Of a stretch of 64,000 nt of DNA, positions 20,609-33,000 are shown piece after piece. The notes under the pieces are model-generated. The model saw only the letters and a program-made list of their open reading frames with translations. It ran no database searches and had not been told where the DNA came from. The DNA is from Penium margaritaceum (lineage: Eukaryota > Streptophyta > Zygnematophyceae > Desmidiales > Peniaceae). Every line of letters starts with the position of its first letter. Within the stretch, counting starts at the first letter, position 1. The DNA is taken from NCBI GenBank assembly GCA_023375785.1, contig SZWC01002440.1, positions 62,001-126,000 of the forward strand, written 5' to 3'. A program made the position numbers and the translations under genes.

Positions 20609-23180
20609 ATAACTAGTATTCCCAAACCATTGTTTTCCCCTCAAACTATTTGTGACTCGTGTTGTGAGTTGTCAATGTTGACCACCCACAGTGAAATTCT
20701 TGGTCATGGTCAGTGACGTATGCCTACTTTGGTTGGTCATTGTGCATGGTAGCCACACCGTTCCACTACTTATTGAAGGTCTTTATACTTGTTAGTCAAT
20801 ACCTAGTATTCTTAAATCATTGTTTTAACCTCTAACCATTTGTGACTCGTGTTATGAGTTGTCAACGTTGACGACACATAGTGAACTTCTTTGGTCATGG
20901 TCAGGGATATATGCCTAATCTGGTTGGTCATTGTGCATGGCAGCCACATAGTGCCACTACTTCATTAAGGTCTTTGTACTTGCTAGTTGATAACTATTAT
21001 TCCTAAACCATTGTTTCCCCTTCTGACTAGTTCTGACTCGTATTGTGAGTTGTCAACATTAACCACCCATAGTGAAATTATTTGGTCATGCTCAGTGACA
21101 TAAGCCTACTTTGGTTGGTCACTGTGCACTGTAGCCACGCCGTGCCACTACTTATTCATGGTCTTTGCACTTTCTAGATGATAACTAGTGTTTCCAAACA
21201 ATTGCTTTCCCCTCTGACCATTTGTGTATTATGGATTGTCAATGTTGACCACATAAAATGAAATTCTTTGGTCATGGTCAGTGACATCTGCCTACTTTGG
21301 TTGGTCATTGTGCATGGTAGCCACAGCGTGCCACTACTAATTGAAGATCTTTATGCTTGCTACTTCATAACTAGTATTCCAAAACCATTGTTTCCCCCTC
21401 TGAAAAGTTATTACTTGTACTATAAGATGTCAACGTTGACCACCCATAGTGAATTTTTTTGGTCATGGTCAGTGACATACGCCTACTTTGGTTGGTCACC
21501 GTGCACGGTAGCCACACCATGTCACTTCTTATCAAAGGTTGCTGTACTTGCTAGACAATATCTCGTGTTTCCAAACCATTGTTTTCCCCTCTAACCATTT
21601 GTGACTCCTATTACGGATTGTCGAAGTTGACCATACAAAGTGAAATTCTTTGGTCATGGTTAGTGATGTATGCCTACTTTGGTTGGTCATTGTGCATGGT
21701 AGCCACAACGTGCCACTACTAATTAAATATCTTCGTGCTTGCTAGTTGATAACTAGTATTCTAAAACCATTGTTTCTGTCTCTGACTATTTGTGACTCGT
21801 ATAATAAGTTGTCAACGGTGATCACCCATGGTGAAATCGTTTGGTCATGGTCAGTCATATACGCCTACTTTGGTTGATCATTGTGCATGGTAGACACACC
21901 ATGTCACTTCTTCTTGGAGGTCTTTGTACTTGCTAGACGACAACTAGTGTTTCCAAACCATTGTTTTCCCCTCTGAACATGTGTGGCTCGTAGTATGGAT
22001 TGTCAACGTTGCCCACATAAAGTGAACTTCTCAGGTCATGGTCGGTGACATATATCTACTTTGGTTGCTCATTGTGCATGGTAGCCACAGCGTGCCATTA
22101 CTAATTGAAGATCTTTATACTTGCTAGTTGATAACTAGTATTCCAAACCCATTTTTTCCCCCTCTGACTATTTGTGACTCGTATCATAAGTCAACGTTGA
22201 CCACCCAATGTGAAATCATTTGGTCATGGTCAGTGATGTATGCCTACTTTGGTTGCTCATTGTGCATGGTAGCCACAGCGTGCCATTACTAATTGAAGAT
22301 CTTTATACTTGCTAGTTGATAACTAGTATTCCAAACCCATTTTTTCCCCCTCTGACTATTTGTGACTCGTATCATAAGTCAACGTTGACCACCCAATGTG
22401 AAATCATTTGGTCATGGTCAGTGACATACGCTTGCTTTGATTGGTCACTGTGCACGGTAGCTACACCATGCCACTTTTTGTTGAAGGTCTTTGTGCTTGC
22501 TAGACAAAAAATAGTGTTTCCAAACCACTGTTTTCCCCTCTGAAAATTTGTGAGTCACATTATTGGTTGTCAACGGTGACCACATAAAGTGAAATTCTTT
22601 GGTCATGGTCATTGACATATGCCTACTTTGGTTGGTCATTGTGCATGGTAGCCACTGCGTGCCACTACTTACTGAATATCTTTCTGCTTACTATTAGATA
22701 ACTAGTATTCTCAAACCATTTTTTCCACCTCTGACCATGTTTGACTAGTATAATGAGTTGTCAGAATTGACCACACATGGTGAAACTGTTTGGTGATGGT
22801 CAGTGAACAAATGCTTACTTTGGTTGGTCATCCTGCATGGTAGCCACGCCGTGCCACTACATGTTGGTTGTCTTTGTACTAGCTAGTCGATACCTAGTGT
22901 TCCCGAACCATTGTTCCCCCCTCTGACCATTTGTGACTTGTGTTCTGAGTTGTCAACGTTGACCACACATAGTGAAATTCTTTGGTCATGGTGAGTGACA
23001 TATGCCTACTTGGTTGGTCATTGTGCATGGTAGCCACAGCGTGCCACTACTTCTTGAAGATCTTTGTACTTGCTAATTGATAACTAGTATTCCCAAAACC
23101 TTATTCCTCCTACCATTTGTGACTTGTATTTTGAGTTATGAATGTTGACCCATCATAGTGAAATTATTTGGTCGTGGTCG
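20609..23180 (+). repeat. sat190 satellite array, plus orientation (~13 monomers)
   Basis: The motif TGGTCATGGTCAGTGACATA recurs at about 20701, 20892, 21082, 21269 and 21460, giving a period of 187-191 bp. Each monomer has GCCTACTTTGGTTGGTCATT, GGTAGCCAC, TTGAAGGTCTTTGTACTTGC, CTAGTATTCCCAAACCATTG, TTTGTGACTCGT and the palindrome GTCAACGTTGAC. Monomers differ by perhaps 10-20%. One segment of about 180 bp near 22040-22230 recurs almost exactly at 22235-22420. Small open frames inside it are not genes. Confidence 0.95.
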
Positions 23181-24242
23181 ATCTCCAAACCTTGGAAATC
23201 CATATCTAGCTCAAACGGACACCGGCTTGAGTTCCGTAAAGTGTGTTGGAAGCTGTGAACCATCCCCTATGCAAATTCTAGATGATCCTCATCAAGAAAC
23301 CTATTTTTGTCATTTTCTGGCACCCTCATATCCATCATTCTCCCCCTTTGTGAGAATGAAAATCACACAAGTCTGCACTGTCTCCTCAGCTGCTGAAAGC
23401 GGTGTGCTGAAAACGGCTTGGTCAGGAAGTCTTCCAACATTATGGGTGAAGAGCAGAAGTTGAGCTGCACCACCTGCTTTGCCACAAGTTCACGGATGAA
23501 GTGTTACCGCATTTCGATGTGCTTGGTGCGTGAAACTCTGCGTTCCTGGTCAGAGCAATGGTCCTCACGTTGTCACAGCACATGGTGGCTGGTGTGGTCT
23601 GCTGCTGCCCAAGGCTTGCCTGCAGCTCATGCAGCCACACAGCTTCCTTTGGTGCTTCACTCAGAGCAATGTGCTCTGCTTCGGTGAGCGAGAGGGCAAC
23701 ACACTCTTGTTTCTTGCTCCTCCAGCTGATTGCACCTTCCCTGATCACAAACACAAACCCACTGGTCGACCTCCTCCTTGTGCATCGCTGTAGCCGATGA
23801 GGAAGGGGCGATTGTTGCAATTGAAGATGAGGCAAAGGCTACTGCTAATGTCAAGGTAGCGTAGAGCGCGCTTAACCGCCTCCCAATGCGGCACGTCCGG
23901 ATGTGTGAAAAACTTGCTGAGCACTCCCACTGCTTGGCTGATGTTGAGGCCCGTGCCAACTGCTGCCTACATGAGGCTCCCTACTGCTACTTGGTACGGC
24001 ACTGCTTCCATGCGGCTACTCTCTTGCATTCCGTGGGGAGTTAGCGTCATGCTCAGCTTCACTCCCACTTCCAGTGGTGTTTTGGCTTTGCGCGGTCCTG
24101 CCATGTTCAAGTGCTTGTTGATGTTGCTCATGTACATGCTCAGCAACAACTCCAATGTCTGCTGTTTCTGGTCGCGCTTGACCTGAAGGCCAAGGCAATA
24201 ACTGAGCTCTCCCATGTCTTTCATGTCTACCTGACAGCAAGG
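23181..24242 (-). mobile_element. Copia-5: truncated Copia fragment between opposed satellite arrays
   Basis: Encodes only the RT end and RNase H. Left of the coding part lie CACAAAGGGGGAGAATG on the minus strand (about 23337-23355), a typical polypurine tract, and ~155 bp that may be the start of a 3' LTR. Both ends are cut directly into sat190, which is plus-oriented on the left and minus-oriented on the right. Confidence 0.85.
23440..24242 (-). pseudogene. Copia-5 RT C-terminus and RNase H
   Basis: From the right: MKDMGELSYCLGLQVKRDQ, then KTPLEVGVKLSM, YQVAVGSLM and a stop; VGVLSKFFTHPDVPHWEAVK and FLIGYSDAQ follow in shifted frames, and RRSTSGFVFVIREGAISWRS, EAEHIALSEAPKEAVWLHEL and MCCDNVRTIALTRNAEFH give the RNase H. 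At least three frame changes. The VDD catalytic box is missing because the RT is cut at the satellite border. It is a different Copia lineage from Copia-1 and -2. Confidence 0.88.
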
Positions 24243-26415
24243 GTAGTTATCAACTAGCAAGTACAACGACCTTCAATACGTAATGGCATGCTGTGGCTAC
24301 CATGCATAATGACCAACCACATTAGGCATATTTCACTATGTGTGGCCAACGTTGACAACTCATAACACGATTCACAGATGATCAGAGGGGGGGTCAATGG
24401 TTTGGAAACACTATGTATCAACTAGAAAGTACAAAGACCTTCAATAAGTAGTGGAATGGTGTGGCTACCATGCACAATGACAAACCAGAGTAGGCATATG
24501 TCACTGACCATGACCAAAGAATTCACGATGTGTGGTCAACGTTGACAACCCATAACACGAGTCTCAAACTGTTAGAGGGGGAAACAACGGTTTGGGAATA
24601 CTAGTTATCAAATAGCAACTTCAAAGATCTTCAATAAGCAGTGGCACGGTATGGCTATCATGCACAATGACCAACCAAAGTAGGCATATGTCACTGACCA
24701 TGACCAAATAATCTCACTATGATGGGTCAACGTTGACCAAATGGGACAACTCAACACGAGTCACGAATGATCAGAGGGGGAAAAAATGGTTTGACAATTC
24801 TAGTTATCAACTATCAAGTACAAAGAAATTCAACAAGTAGCGGTACGGTGTGGCTACCGTGCACTGTGACCAACCAACGTATGCATATGTCACTAAACAC
24901 GACTAATGGAATTCCGCTATTATGGGTCGACGTTCACAACTCATAATACAAGTAAAAAAAAATTAGAGGGGAAAACAATGGTTTAAAAATACAAGTTATT
25001 GACTAGCAAGTACAATGTCCTTCAATAAGTAGTGGCACGGTGGGCTACCATGCACAATCACCAACCAAAGTCAGCACATGTCACTTAAAATGACCAAACA
25101 GTTCCACTATGTGTGGTCAATGTTGGCAACTCATAACACGAGTCAAAAATGGTCACATGGAGAAACAATGGTTTGGGAATACTAGTCATTGACTTGCAAG
25201 TACAAAGACATTCAATAGGTAGTGGCACGTTGTGGCTACCATGCACAATGACCAACCAAATTACGCGTATGTCACTGACCATGTCCAAAGAATTTCACTA
25301 TGGTGGGTCAATGTTGACAATCCCTACCACGAGTCAGAAACGGTCAGAGGGGGAAACAATGGTTATGGGAATACTAGATATCGACTAGCACGTACAAAGA
25401 TCTTCAAGAAGCAGTGGCACGGTGTGGCTACCATGCACAATGACCAATCAAAGTATGCATATGTCCCTGACCATGACCAAAGAATTCCACAGTGTGTGGT
25501 CAACATTCAAAACTCAAAACACGAGTCACAAATGATCCAAGGGGGGAACAATGGTTTAGAAACACTAGTTATCCCATAGTAAGTACAAAGACCTTCAATA
25601 AGTAGTGGCACAGTGTGGCTACCATGCACAATGACCAACCAATGTAGGCATATGTCACTGACCATGACCAAAGAATTTCACTATGTGTGGTCAATGTTCA
25701 CAAGTCATAACACGGTCACAAATAGTCAGAGGGGGAAGCAATGGTTTGGAAACACTAGGGATCATCTACCAAGTACAGACACCTTTAATACATAGTGGCA
25801 CGGTGTGGCTACCGTGCACAATGACCAACCAAATTATGCGTATCTCACTGACCATGACCAAAGAATTTCACTACGTATGGCCAATGCTGACAACTCATGA
25901 AACAAGTCACAAATAGTACGAGGGGGAAACAATAGTCTGGAAATACTTGTATTGAACTAGCAAGAACAAAGACCTTCAATACGAAGTGGCACGGTGTGGC
26001 TACCGTGCACAATGACCAACCAAATTAGGCGTACGTCACTGACCATGACCAAAGAATTTCACTGTGTGTGGTCAACATTGACAGCTCAAAATACGAGTCA
26101 TAAACGGTCAGAGGGGGAAGCAATGATTTAAAAACACTATGGGTTGACTATCAAATACAAAGACCTTCAATAAGTAGTGACACGCTGTGGCTACCATGCA
26201 CAATGACCAACCAATGTAGGCATATCTCACTGACCATGACCAAAGAATTCCACTACGTGTGGTCAGCGTGAACAACCTACAATACGAGTCACAAATAGTC
26301 ATAGGGAGATACAATAGTTTGGAAACACTAGTTATCAGCTAGCAAGAACAAATACTTTTAATAAGTAGTGGAACGGTGTGGCTACCATGCAAAATGACCA
26401 ACCAAAGAAGGCATA
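24243..26415 (-). repeat. sat190 satellite array, minus orientation
   Basis: The reverse complement of the 20609-23180 repeat: GTTATCAACTAGCAAGTACA, CACGGTGTGGCTACCATGCA, GTAGGCATATGTCACTGACC, GTCAACGTTGAC. About 11 monomers up to the MITE-like insertion. No gene seen. Confidence 0.95.
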
Positions 26416-27043
26416 CCCCAGTGAACTTTGATTTCGATATTAGCTATTTTAATCATGGTCAAATTTCGTCGAAAAAGGGTTTTCGTCGAATTCAAAAGTT
26501 CCACCAAAATAATTCCCAGTTGCATTCGTCGATTTTAAGGTGCCACATACATCTTTTTGTGGAAACCAAGACCTGGTTCTATTACGCTCCTGTCTGGTTC
26601 CCTGTTGTTAGTTTTGGGTCATTTTCCTTCACTTAACGTAATTCGACGAACCTATGCGTGCACGTCAGCGAAGGTATCACGAACAACGTGGAGGTGCACA
26701 GAAGCGACAAAAACGTGAAGAGACGTTGGCGCGAGCTGCTTCGCGCTTCGGAGCACCGACGTCGTCCGTTGTATGTACGACGGACGAAGTCGGTGCGCGA
26801 CATATCGGCTGAGCTATGCGCCATTTTTGTCCACTCGAAAGGCTGCTTTGAGCCTCCGAAAATCCAAACGGTCATGCCTCTCGTCAAAAAGAAGAATTGA
26901 ACAGGCTCTGTTGTCGAATTTAACGATCCACCCCCCATTTTTTGTCAATTTAAAAAATACCCCCAAATTAATTACAAAAAGACAAAAACGTCGTCGAAAA
27001 AATTATGGCACAAGTCAATCGTCGAAATCAAAGTTCACTGGGG
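26416..27043. mobile_element. MITE-like DNA transposon with 22-bp inverted ends and TA duplication
   Basis: 628 bp. Begins CCCCAGTGAACTTTGATTTC and ends with its exact reverse complement; 22 bp match perfectly. A TA stands on each side (26414-26415, 27044-27045) and joining them restores the sat190 GCATATGTCAC. TA duplications are typical of the Tc1/mariner superfamily. Motifs of the CGTCGAA type recur near both ends. The longest open frame (26658-26900, plus, 80 codons) resembles no transposase I know, so the element looks non-autonomous. Confidence 0.88.
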
Positions 27044-28738
27044 TATGTCACTGATCATGACCAAAGAACTCCACTATATGTGGTCAATGTTGAGAACTCA
27101 TAATACAAGTCATAAATGGTCAAAGGGGAAGATAATGGTCTGGGAATAATAGCTATTAAGTACAAAATACAAAGATCTTCAATGAGTAGTGACAGGGTGT
27201 GGCTACCCTGCAAAATGACCAATCAAAGTAGGCATATGTCACTGACCATGACCAAATAATTTTACTATGTGTTGCCAATGTTGACAATCCATAATACGAG
27301 TCACAAATTGCCAGAGGAGGAAACAATGGTTTGGGAATACTAGTTATCAACTAGCAAGTACAAAGACCTTCAATAAGTAGTGGCACGGTGTTGCTATGTG
27401 TGGTCAACGTTGACATCTCATAATACAAGTCAGAAATGGTCAGAGGGAAAAACAATGGTTTGAGAATAATAGGTATTGAGAAGCAAGTACAAGCACCTTC
27501 AATAAGTAGTGGCACGGCGTGGCTACAATACACAATGACCAACCAAATTATGCATATGTCACTGACCATGACCAAATAATTTCACTATGGGTGGTCAACG
27601 TTAACAACTCATATTACGAGCCACAAATGGTCAAAGGGGTTAACAATTGTTTGGGAACACTAGGTATCGACTAGCAAGTACAAAGACCTTCCATAAGTAG
27701 TAGCACAGTTTGGCTACCATGCACAATGACCAACCAAAGTAGGCATATCTCACTGACCATGACAAAATAATTCCACTATGTGTGGTCAACGTTGACAACT
27801 CTCAATATGACTCACAAATGGTCAGAGGGTAAAACAGTGATTTGGGAACACTAGGTATTGACTAGCAGGTACAAAGACCTTCAATAAGTAGGGGCATGGT
27901 GTGGCTAACGTGCACAGTGACCAACCAAAGTAGGTATATGTCTCTTATCATGACCAAAGAATTCACTATGTATCGTCTACGTTAACAACTCATAACACGA
28001 GTCATAAATCGTCCAAGAGGGGAACAATGGTTTGGAAGCACTACTTATTGACTAGCAAGTACAAAGATCTTCAATAACTAGTGGCACGGTGTGGCTACCA
28101 TGCACAATGACCAACCAAAGTATGCATGTGTTGCTAACTTTGACTAAAGAATTTAACTGTATGTGGCCAACGTTGACAACCCACACTACAAGTCATAAAT
28201 GGTCAGAGGGGAAAACAATGGTTTGGAAGCACTAGGTATCGTCTAGCAAGTATAAAGACCTTCAATGAGTAGTTGCACGGCATGGTTGCCATGCACGATG
28301 ATCAATCAAAGTACGCAGACGCCACTCACTATAACCACATTATCTCACTTTATGTGGTCAACGTTGACAACTCATAATACGAGTCAAAAATGGTCAGAGG
28401 GGGAATCAATGGCATGGGAATACTACATATGAACTGGAAAGTACAAAGATCTTCAAGAAGTAGTGGTACGGTGTGGCTACATGTACAATGACCAACCAAA
28501 GTAGGCAATGTCACTGACCATTACCAAAGAATTTCACTATGGGTGGTCAACGTTGACAACTCATAACACGAGTCACAAATGGTCAGAGGGGGAATCAATG
28601 GCTTGGGAATACTAGTCATGAACTGGCAAGTACAAAGACCTTCAAGAAGTAGTGGCACGGTATGGCTACAGTTCATAATGTCCAACCTAAGTACGAATAT
28701 GTCACTGACCATGACCAAAGAACTTTACTATGTGTGGC
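27044..28738 (-). repeat. sat190 satellite array, minus orientation
   Basis: About nine monomers with the same consensus as 24243-26415; some are shortened. Ends within a monomer at TATGTGTGG, where the LTR/leader fragment begins. Confidence 0.93.
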
Positions 28739-29300
28739 CAGAGTGTGACAGCTTGTTCCCCAGTTAGCCCGAGACCGCTGGGCAGGAAGACTGGTGGTGT
28801 CCAATGTCGTGACTTTCACATGAAGTTTTGTTCCTTAATGGAGCCGATGAAGAGCGATGCGGGAAAGAAGCTTGAGAGGATGATGAAGACGACACTGGGT
28901 GATATGGATGATGCTAACGATGCTAACGGAGTCGATTACAGTGGGTGCAGTGGCTGGAAGAGAGGAACCGAGAAGAAAGCTGGGGGTGATGGATTCTGAC
29001 ACGGGAAGCTTTCACGAAGATGGTGACAGTCGGCGGCTCGAGGACAACTTGCAGCTGTTGTCAACAGAGATTCGTCAGACGTGTGCCAGGTGCATGCATT
29101 GAGTGCAGGGCTTGATCTGAGTGACGAGAAGTGGTTTCAACTTGCGAAGTGATCGAAGGAATGCTACTGATGTCAGCTGCTGATGAAGGTGAGGGGTATG
29201 GAGCGGCGGCAACGGCAGATGTTCTTCAGGCTGTAGCAAGCGGCGATGAAGGTGCTGAAGCGATGATGTGATTAGGAGGAACAAGGCAATGTCACCTGAT

Positions 29301-29312
29301 GCTCTGATACCA
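29301..29312 (-). other. Primer-binding site, initiator tRNA-Met 3' end
   Basis: The minus strand reads TGGTATCAGAGC directly after the LTR, the standard plant LTR-retrotransposon site complementary to the tRNA-iMet 3' end. Confidence 0.92.
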
Positions 29313-29687
29313 TGTGAGAAGAATGTCGACAGTGGGGAAGGCAATGGCAGAAGCAAGCAGAAGTAGTGAGACATGCGGAATCTTGTCAGACTGATAACGA
29401 GAGCGAGGAGGCGTGAGACAACACAAGGAGTTAATCATGGGATCTTTGGAAAGAAGTAATGTTCTGTAGACTAGAGATGCAAGATAAACAGGGAACCGGC
29501 AAGAGAAGGTTGAGGGGGATCGGAAGTGATGGGTGGATGAGAGCCAAGCGAAGGAGTAAGAGTGATGAAGCAACTATTCATGAGATGTTTTGTCAAGTTG
29601 GTTCCTATGAGAGTTGAACCATTATTCTGAGACTCAAATGTCTCAAGAGGTAAGAGCAGTGAGGCTGGTTCTCATACATTTCCAACA
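29313..29687 (-). repeat. LTR, 375 bp
   Basis: The minus strand starts TGTTGGAAATGTATGAGAAC and ends CATTCTTCTCACA, canonical TG...CA, followed at once by the PBS. The 3' part (CTACTTCTGCTTGCTTCTGC) matches 60530-60545. Confidence 0.83.
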
Positions 29688-30056
29688 GCACGGTGTGGCT
29701 ATCATGCACAATGACCAACCAAAGTATGCATGTGTCACTGACCATGACCAAAGAATCTCACAAAGATGGGTCAACATTGACAACTCATAAGACACTTACA
29801 AATGGTCAGAGGGGGAAACAGTGGTTTGGGAATGCTAGTTATCAACTAGCAAGTACAAAGACCTTCAATGAGTAGTGCCACAGTGTGGCTACCGTGCACT
29901 GTGACCAACCAAAGTATGCATATGTCACTGAACAGGACCAAAAGAATTCTACTATGATGGGTCAGCGTTCACAACTCACAACACGAGTCGCAAATGGTCA
30001 GACGGAGAAACAATGGTTTGCAAACCCCTAGAAGAAACAATGGTTTGGAAACACTA
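29688..30056 (-). repeat. sat190 satellite, minus orientation, last monomers before the minisatellite
   Basis: About two monomers. The end carries a small duplication of GAAACAATGGTTTG before the switch to the 20-bp repeat. Confidence 0.92.
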
Positions 30057-33000
30057 GAGAAAAATGGAGCTAGTCAGAGAACAGTGGTGCAAGCCAGAGA
30101 ATTGTGGAGTAAGCCAGAGAAAGGTGAGCAAACCATACAACGGTGGAGGAGGCCAGAGAACGGTGGAGCAAGATAGAGAATTGTGGAGCAAGCAAGAGGA
30201 TGGTGGAACAAGCCTGAGAACGGTGGAGCAAGCAAGAGAACGATGGAGCAAGCCAGAGAAAGTTGGAGCAGGCCAGAGAAAGGTGAAGTAAGCCAGAGAA
30301 AAGTGGAGCAGGGCAGCGAACTCTGGAGCAAGCTAGAGAACGGTTGAGCAGGGCAAAGAATATTGGAGCAAGCCAGCAAATGGTGGAGCAAGCCAGAGAA
30401 TGGTGGAGCAAGCCAGAGAACGGTGGAGCAAGCCAGGGTAAGGTGGAGCAGGTGAGTACAGTGGATCAAGCCAGAGAACAGTGGAGCAAGCCAGAGAACG
30501 ATGGACCAAGCCAGAGAAAGGTGGAGCAAGCCGGAGAAAGGTAGAGCACGCCAGAGAATGTTGGAGCAATCCAGAGAACAGTGGAACAAGCGAAAGAAAG
30601 GTGGAGATAGACAGAGAGCGGTAGATCAAGCCAGCGAGCGGTGGAGCAAGCCAGAGAACGGTGGAGCAAGTCAGAGAGCTGTGGAGCAAGCCAGAGAACG
30701 ATGGAGCAAGCCAGAGAGCAGTGGAGCAAACAAGAGAACAGTGGAGCAACCCAGGAAAATTGGAGCAAGCCAGAGAACAGTGGAGCAAGCCAAAGAACAG
30801 TGGAGAAAGCCAGAGAACAGTGGAGCAAGCCAGATAAAGGTGGAGCAAGCGAGAGAATGGTGGAGCAAGCCAGAGAATGGTGGAGCAAGTCAGAGAATGG
30901 TGGAGCAAGCAAGAGAAGGGTGGAGCAAGCCAGAGAAAGGTGGAGCAAGCCAGATAACAATAGAGCAAGCCTGAGAACAGTGGAGCAAGCCAAAGAAAGG
31001 TGCAGCAAGCCAGAGAAAGGTGGAACAAGCCAGGGAAAGGTGGAGCAAGCCAGAGAACAGTGGAGCAAGCGAGAGAAAGGTGGATCAAGCCAGAGAACGG
31101 TGGAGCAAGAAAGAAAACAGTAGAGTAAGCCAGAGAATGGTAGAGCAAGCCATAGAACGGTAGAGCAAGCCATAAAATGGTAGAGCAAGCCAGAGAAAGG
31201 TGGAGCAAGCCACAGAAAGGTTACGCTAGCCAGAGAAAGGTGGAGCAAGCCAGAGAAAGGTAGAGCAAGCCAGAGAAAGATGGAGCAAGCCAGAGAACGG
31301 TGGAGGAAGCCAGCGAACGGTTAAGCAAGCCAGAGAACTGTGGAACAAGCCAGAGAAAGGTGAAGCAAGCCAAAGAGAGGTGGAGCAAGCCAAAGAAAGA
31401 TGGAGCAAGCCAGAGAAAGGTGGAGCAAGCCAGGGAACGGTGGATCAAGCCAAAGTATGGTGGAGCAAGCCAGAGAATGGTGGAGGAAGCCAGAGAAAGT
31501 GGAGCAAGCCAGAGAATGGTGGAGCAAGCCAGAGCACGGTGGAGCAAGCCAGAGAAAGATGGAGCAAGGCAAAGAACTGTGGAGCAAGCCAAAAAATGGT
31601 GGAGCAAGCCAGAGAACGGTGGAACAAGCCAGGGAACAATGGAGCAAGCAAGAGAAAAATGGAGCAAGCAAGAGAACAGTGGAGCAAGCCAGGGAAATGT
31701 GGACCAAGCCAGAGAACGGGGGAGCAATCCAGAGAATGGTGGAGCAAGCGAGAGAACAGTGGACTAAGCCAGAGAAACGTGGAGCAAGCCAGAGAATGGT
31801 GAAGCAACCCAGAGAACGGTGGAGGAACCCAGAGGACAGTGGAGCACACCAGACAAAGGTGGAGCAACCCAGAGAATGGTGGAGCAAGTCAGAGAATAGT
31901 AGAGCAAGCCAGAGAACAGTAGAGCAACCCAAAGAACGGTGGAGCAAGACAGAGAACGGTGGTGAAAGCTAAGGAACAGTGGAGCAAGCCAGACAACGGT
32001 GGAGCAAGCCAGAGAATGGTGGAGCAAGCCAGAGAATTTTGGAGTAAGCAAGAGAACGCTGGAGCAAGCTGGAGAACGGTGGATCAAGCCAGAGAATGGT
32101 GGAGCAATTTACAGAACAATGGAGCAAGCCAAAGAACGGTGGAGCAAGCCAGAAAACATTGGAGCAAGTGAGAGAATGGTGTTGCAAGCCAGAGAACGGT
32201 ACAGCAATGCAGAGAACAATGGAGCAAGGCAGAGAACGGTGGAGTAAGTCAGAGAACAGTGGAGCAAGCCGGAGAACCATGGAGCAAGCCAGAGAAAGGT
32301 GGAGCAAGCCATAGATAGGTGGAGCAAGCCAAAGAAATATGGAGCAAGCCAGAAGAAGGTGGAGGAAGCCAGGAAACGGTGGAGCAAGCCAAAAAGAGGT
32401 GGAGCAAGCCAGAGAAAGGTGGAGCAAGTTAGAGAAATGTGGAGCAAGTCAGAGAACAGTGGAGGAAGCCAGAGAAAGATGGAGCAAGCCACAAAACGGT
32501 GGAGCAAGGGAGACAACAGTGGAGCAAGCCATAGAATGATAGAAGAAGCCTGAGAACGGTTGAACAAGCCAGGGATTGATGGAGCAAGCTAGAGAATAAT
32601 GGAGCAAGCAAGAAAACATTGGAGCAATGCAGGGAAAGGTCGGAAGCTAGATAACGGGGGAGCAATCCGGAGAACGGTGGAGCAAGCGAGAGAATAGTGG
32701 ACCAAGCCAGAGAAAGGTGGAGCAAGCTTGAGAACAGTGGAGGAAGCCGGAGAACGGTGGAGCAAGCCAGACAAAGGTGGAGCAACCGAGAGAACGGTGG
32801 AGCAAGTCAGAGAATGGTAGAGCAAGCCAGAGAACGGTAGAGCAAGCCAGAGAACGGTGGAGCAAGCCAAAGAATGGTGGTGCAAGCTTGAGAACGGTGG
32901 AGCAAGCCAGAGAACGGTGGAGCAAGCCATAGAATGGTGGAGCAAGCCAGAGGATTGTGGAGTAAGCCAGAGAACGGTGGAGCAAGCTGGAGAACTGTGG

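Larger units (their letters stand above)
28739..29687 (-). mobile_element. LTR plus leader fragment of a non-coding LTR retrotransposon
   Basis: On the minus strand: an LTR (29687-29313), PBS (29312-29301), then ~560 bp of leader without coding capacity, ending in CACCAGTCTTCCTGCCC and GTCTCGGGCTAACTGGGGAA. That last motif recurs at 36751-36960 and 61185-61390 in the plus-oriented blocks, so all three belong to one family. The left end is truncated inside a sat190 monomer and there is no target duplication. Confidence 0.8.

Noticed and set aside
20609-23180. Recurrent small open frames starting MVMVSDICLLWLVIVHGSH
   Set aside because: They repeat once per sat190 monomer, break at random and have no conserved ends; satellite shadows.
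26658-26900. Transposase gene of the MITE-like element
   Set aside because: Only 80 codons, with no DDE/DDD pattern or helix-turn-helix that I can recognise.
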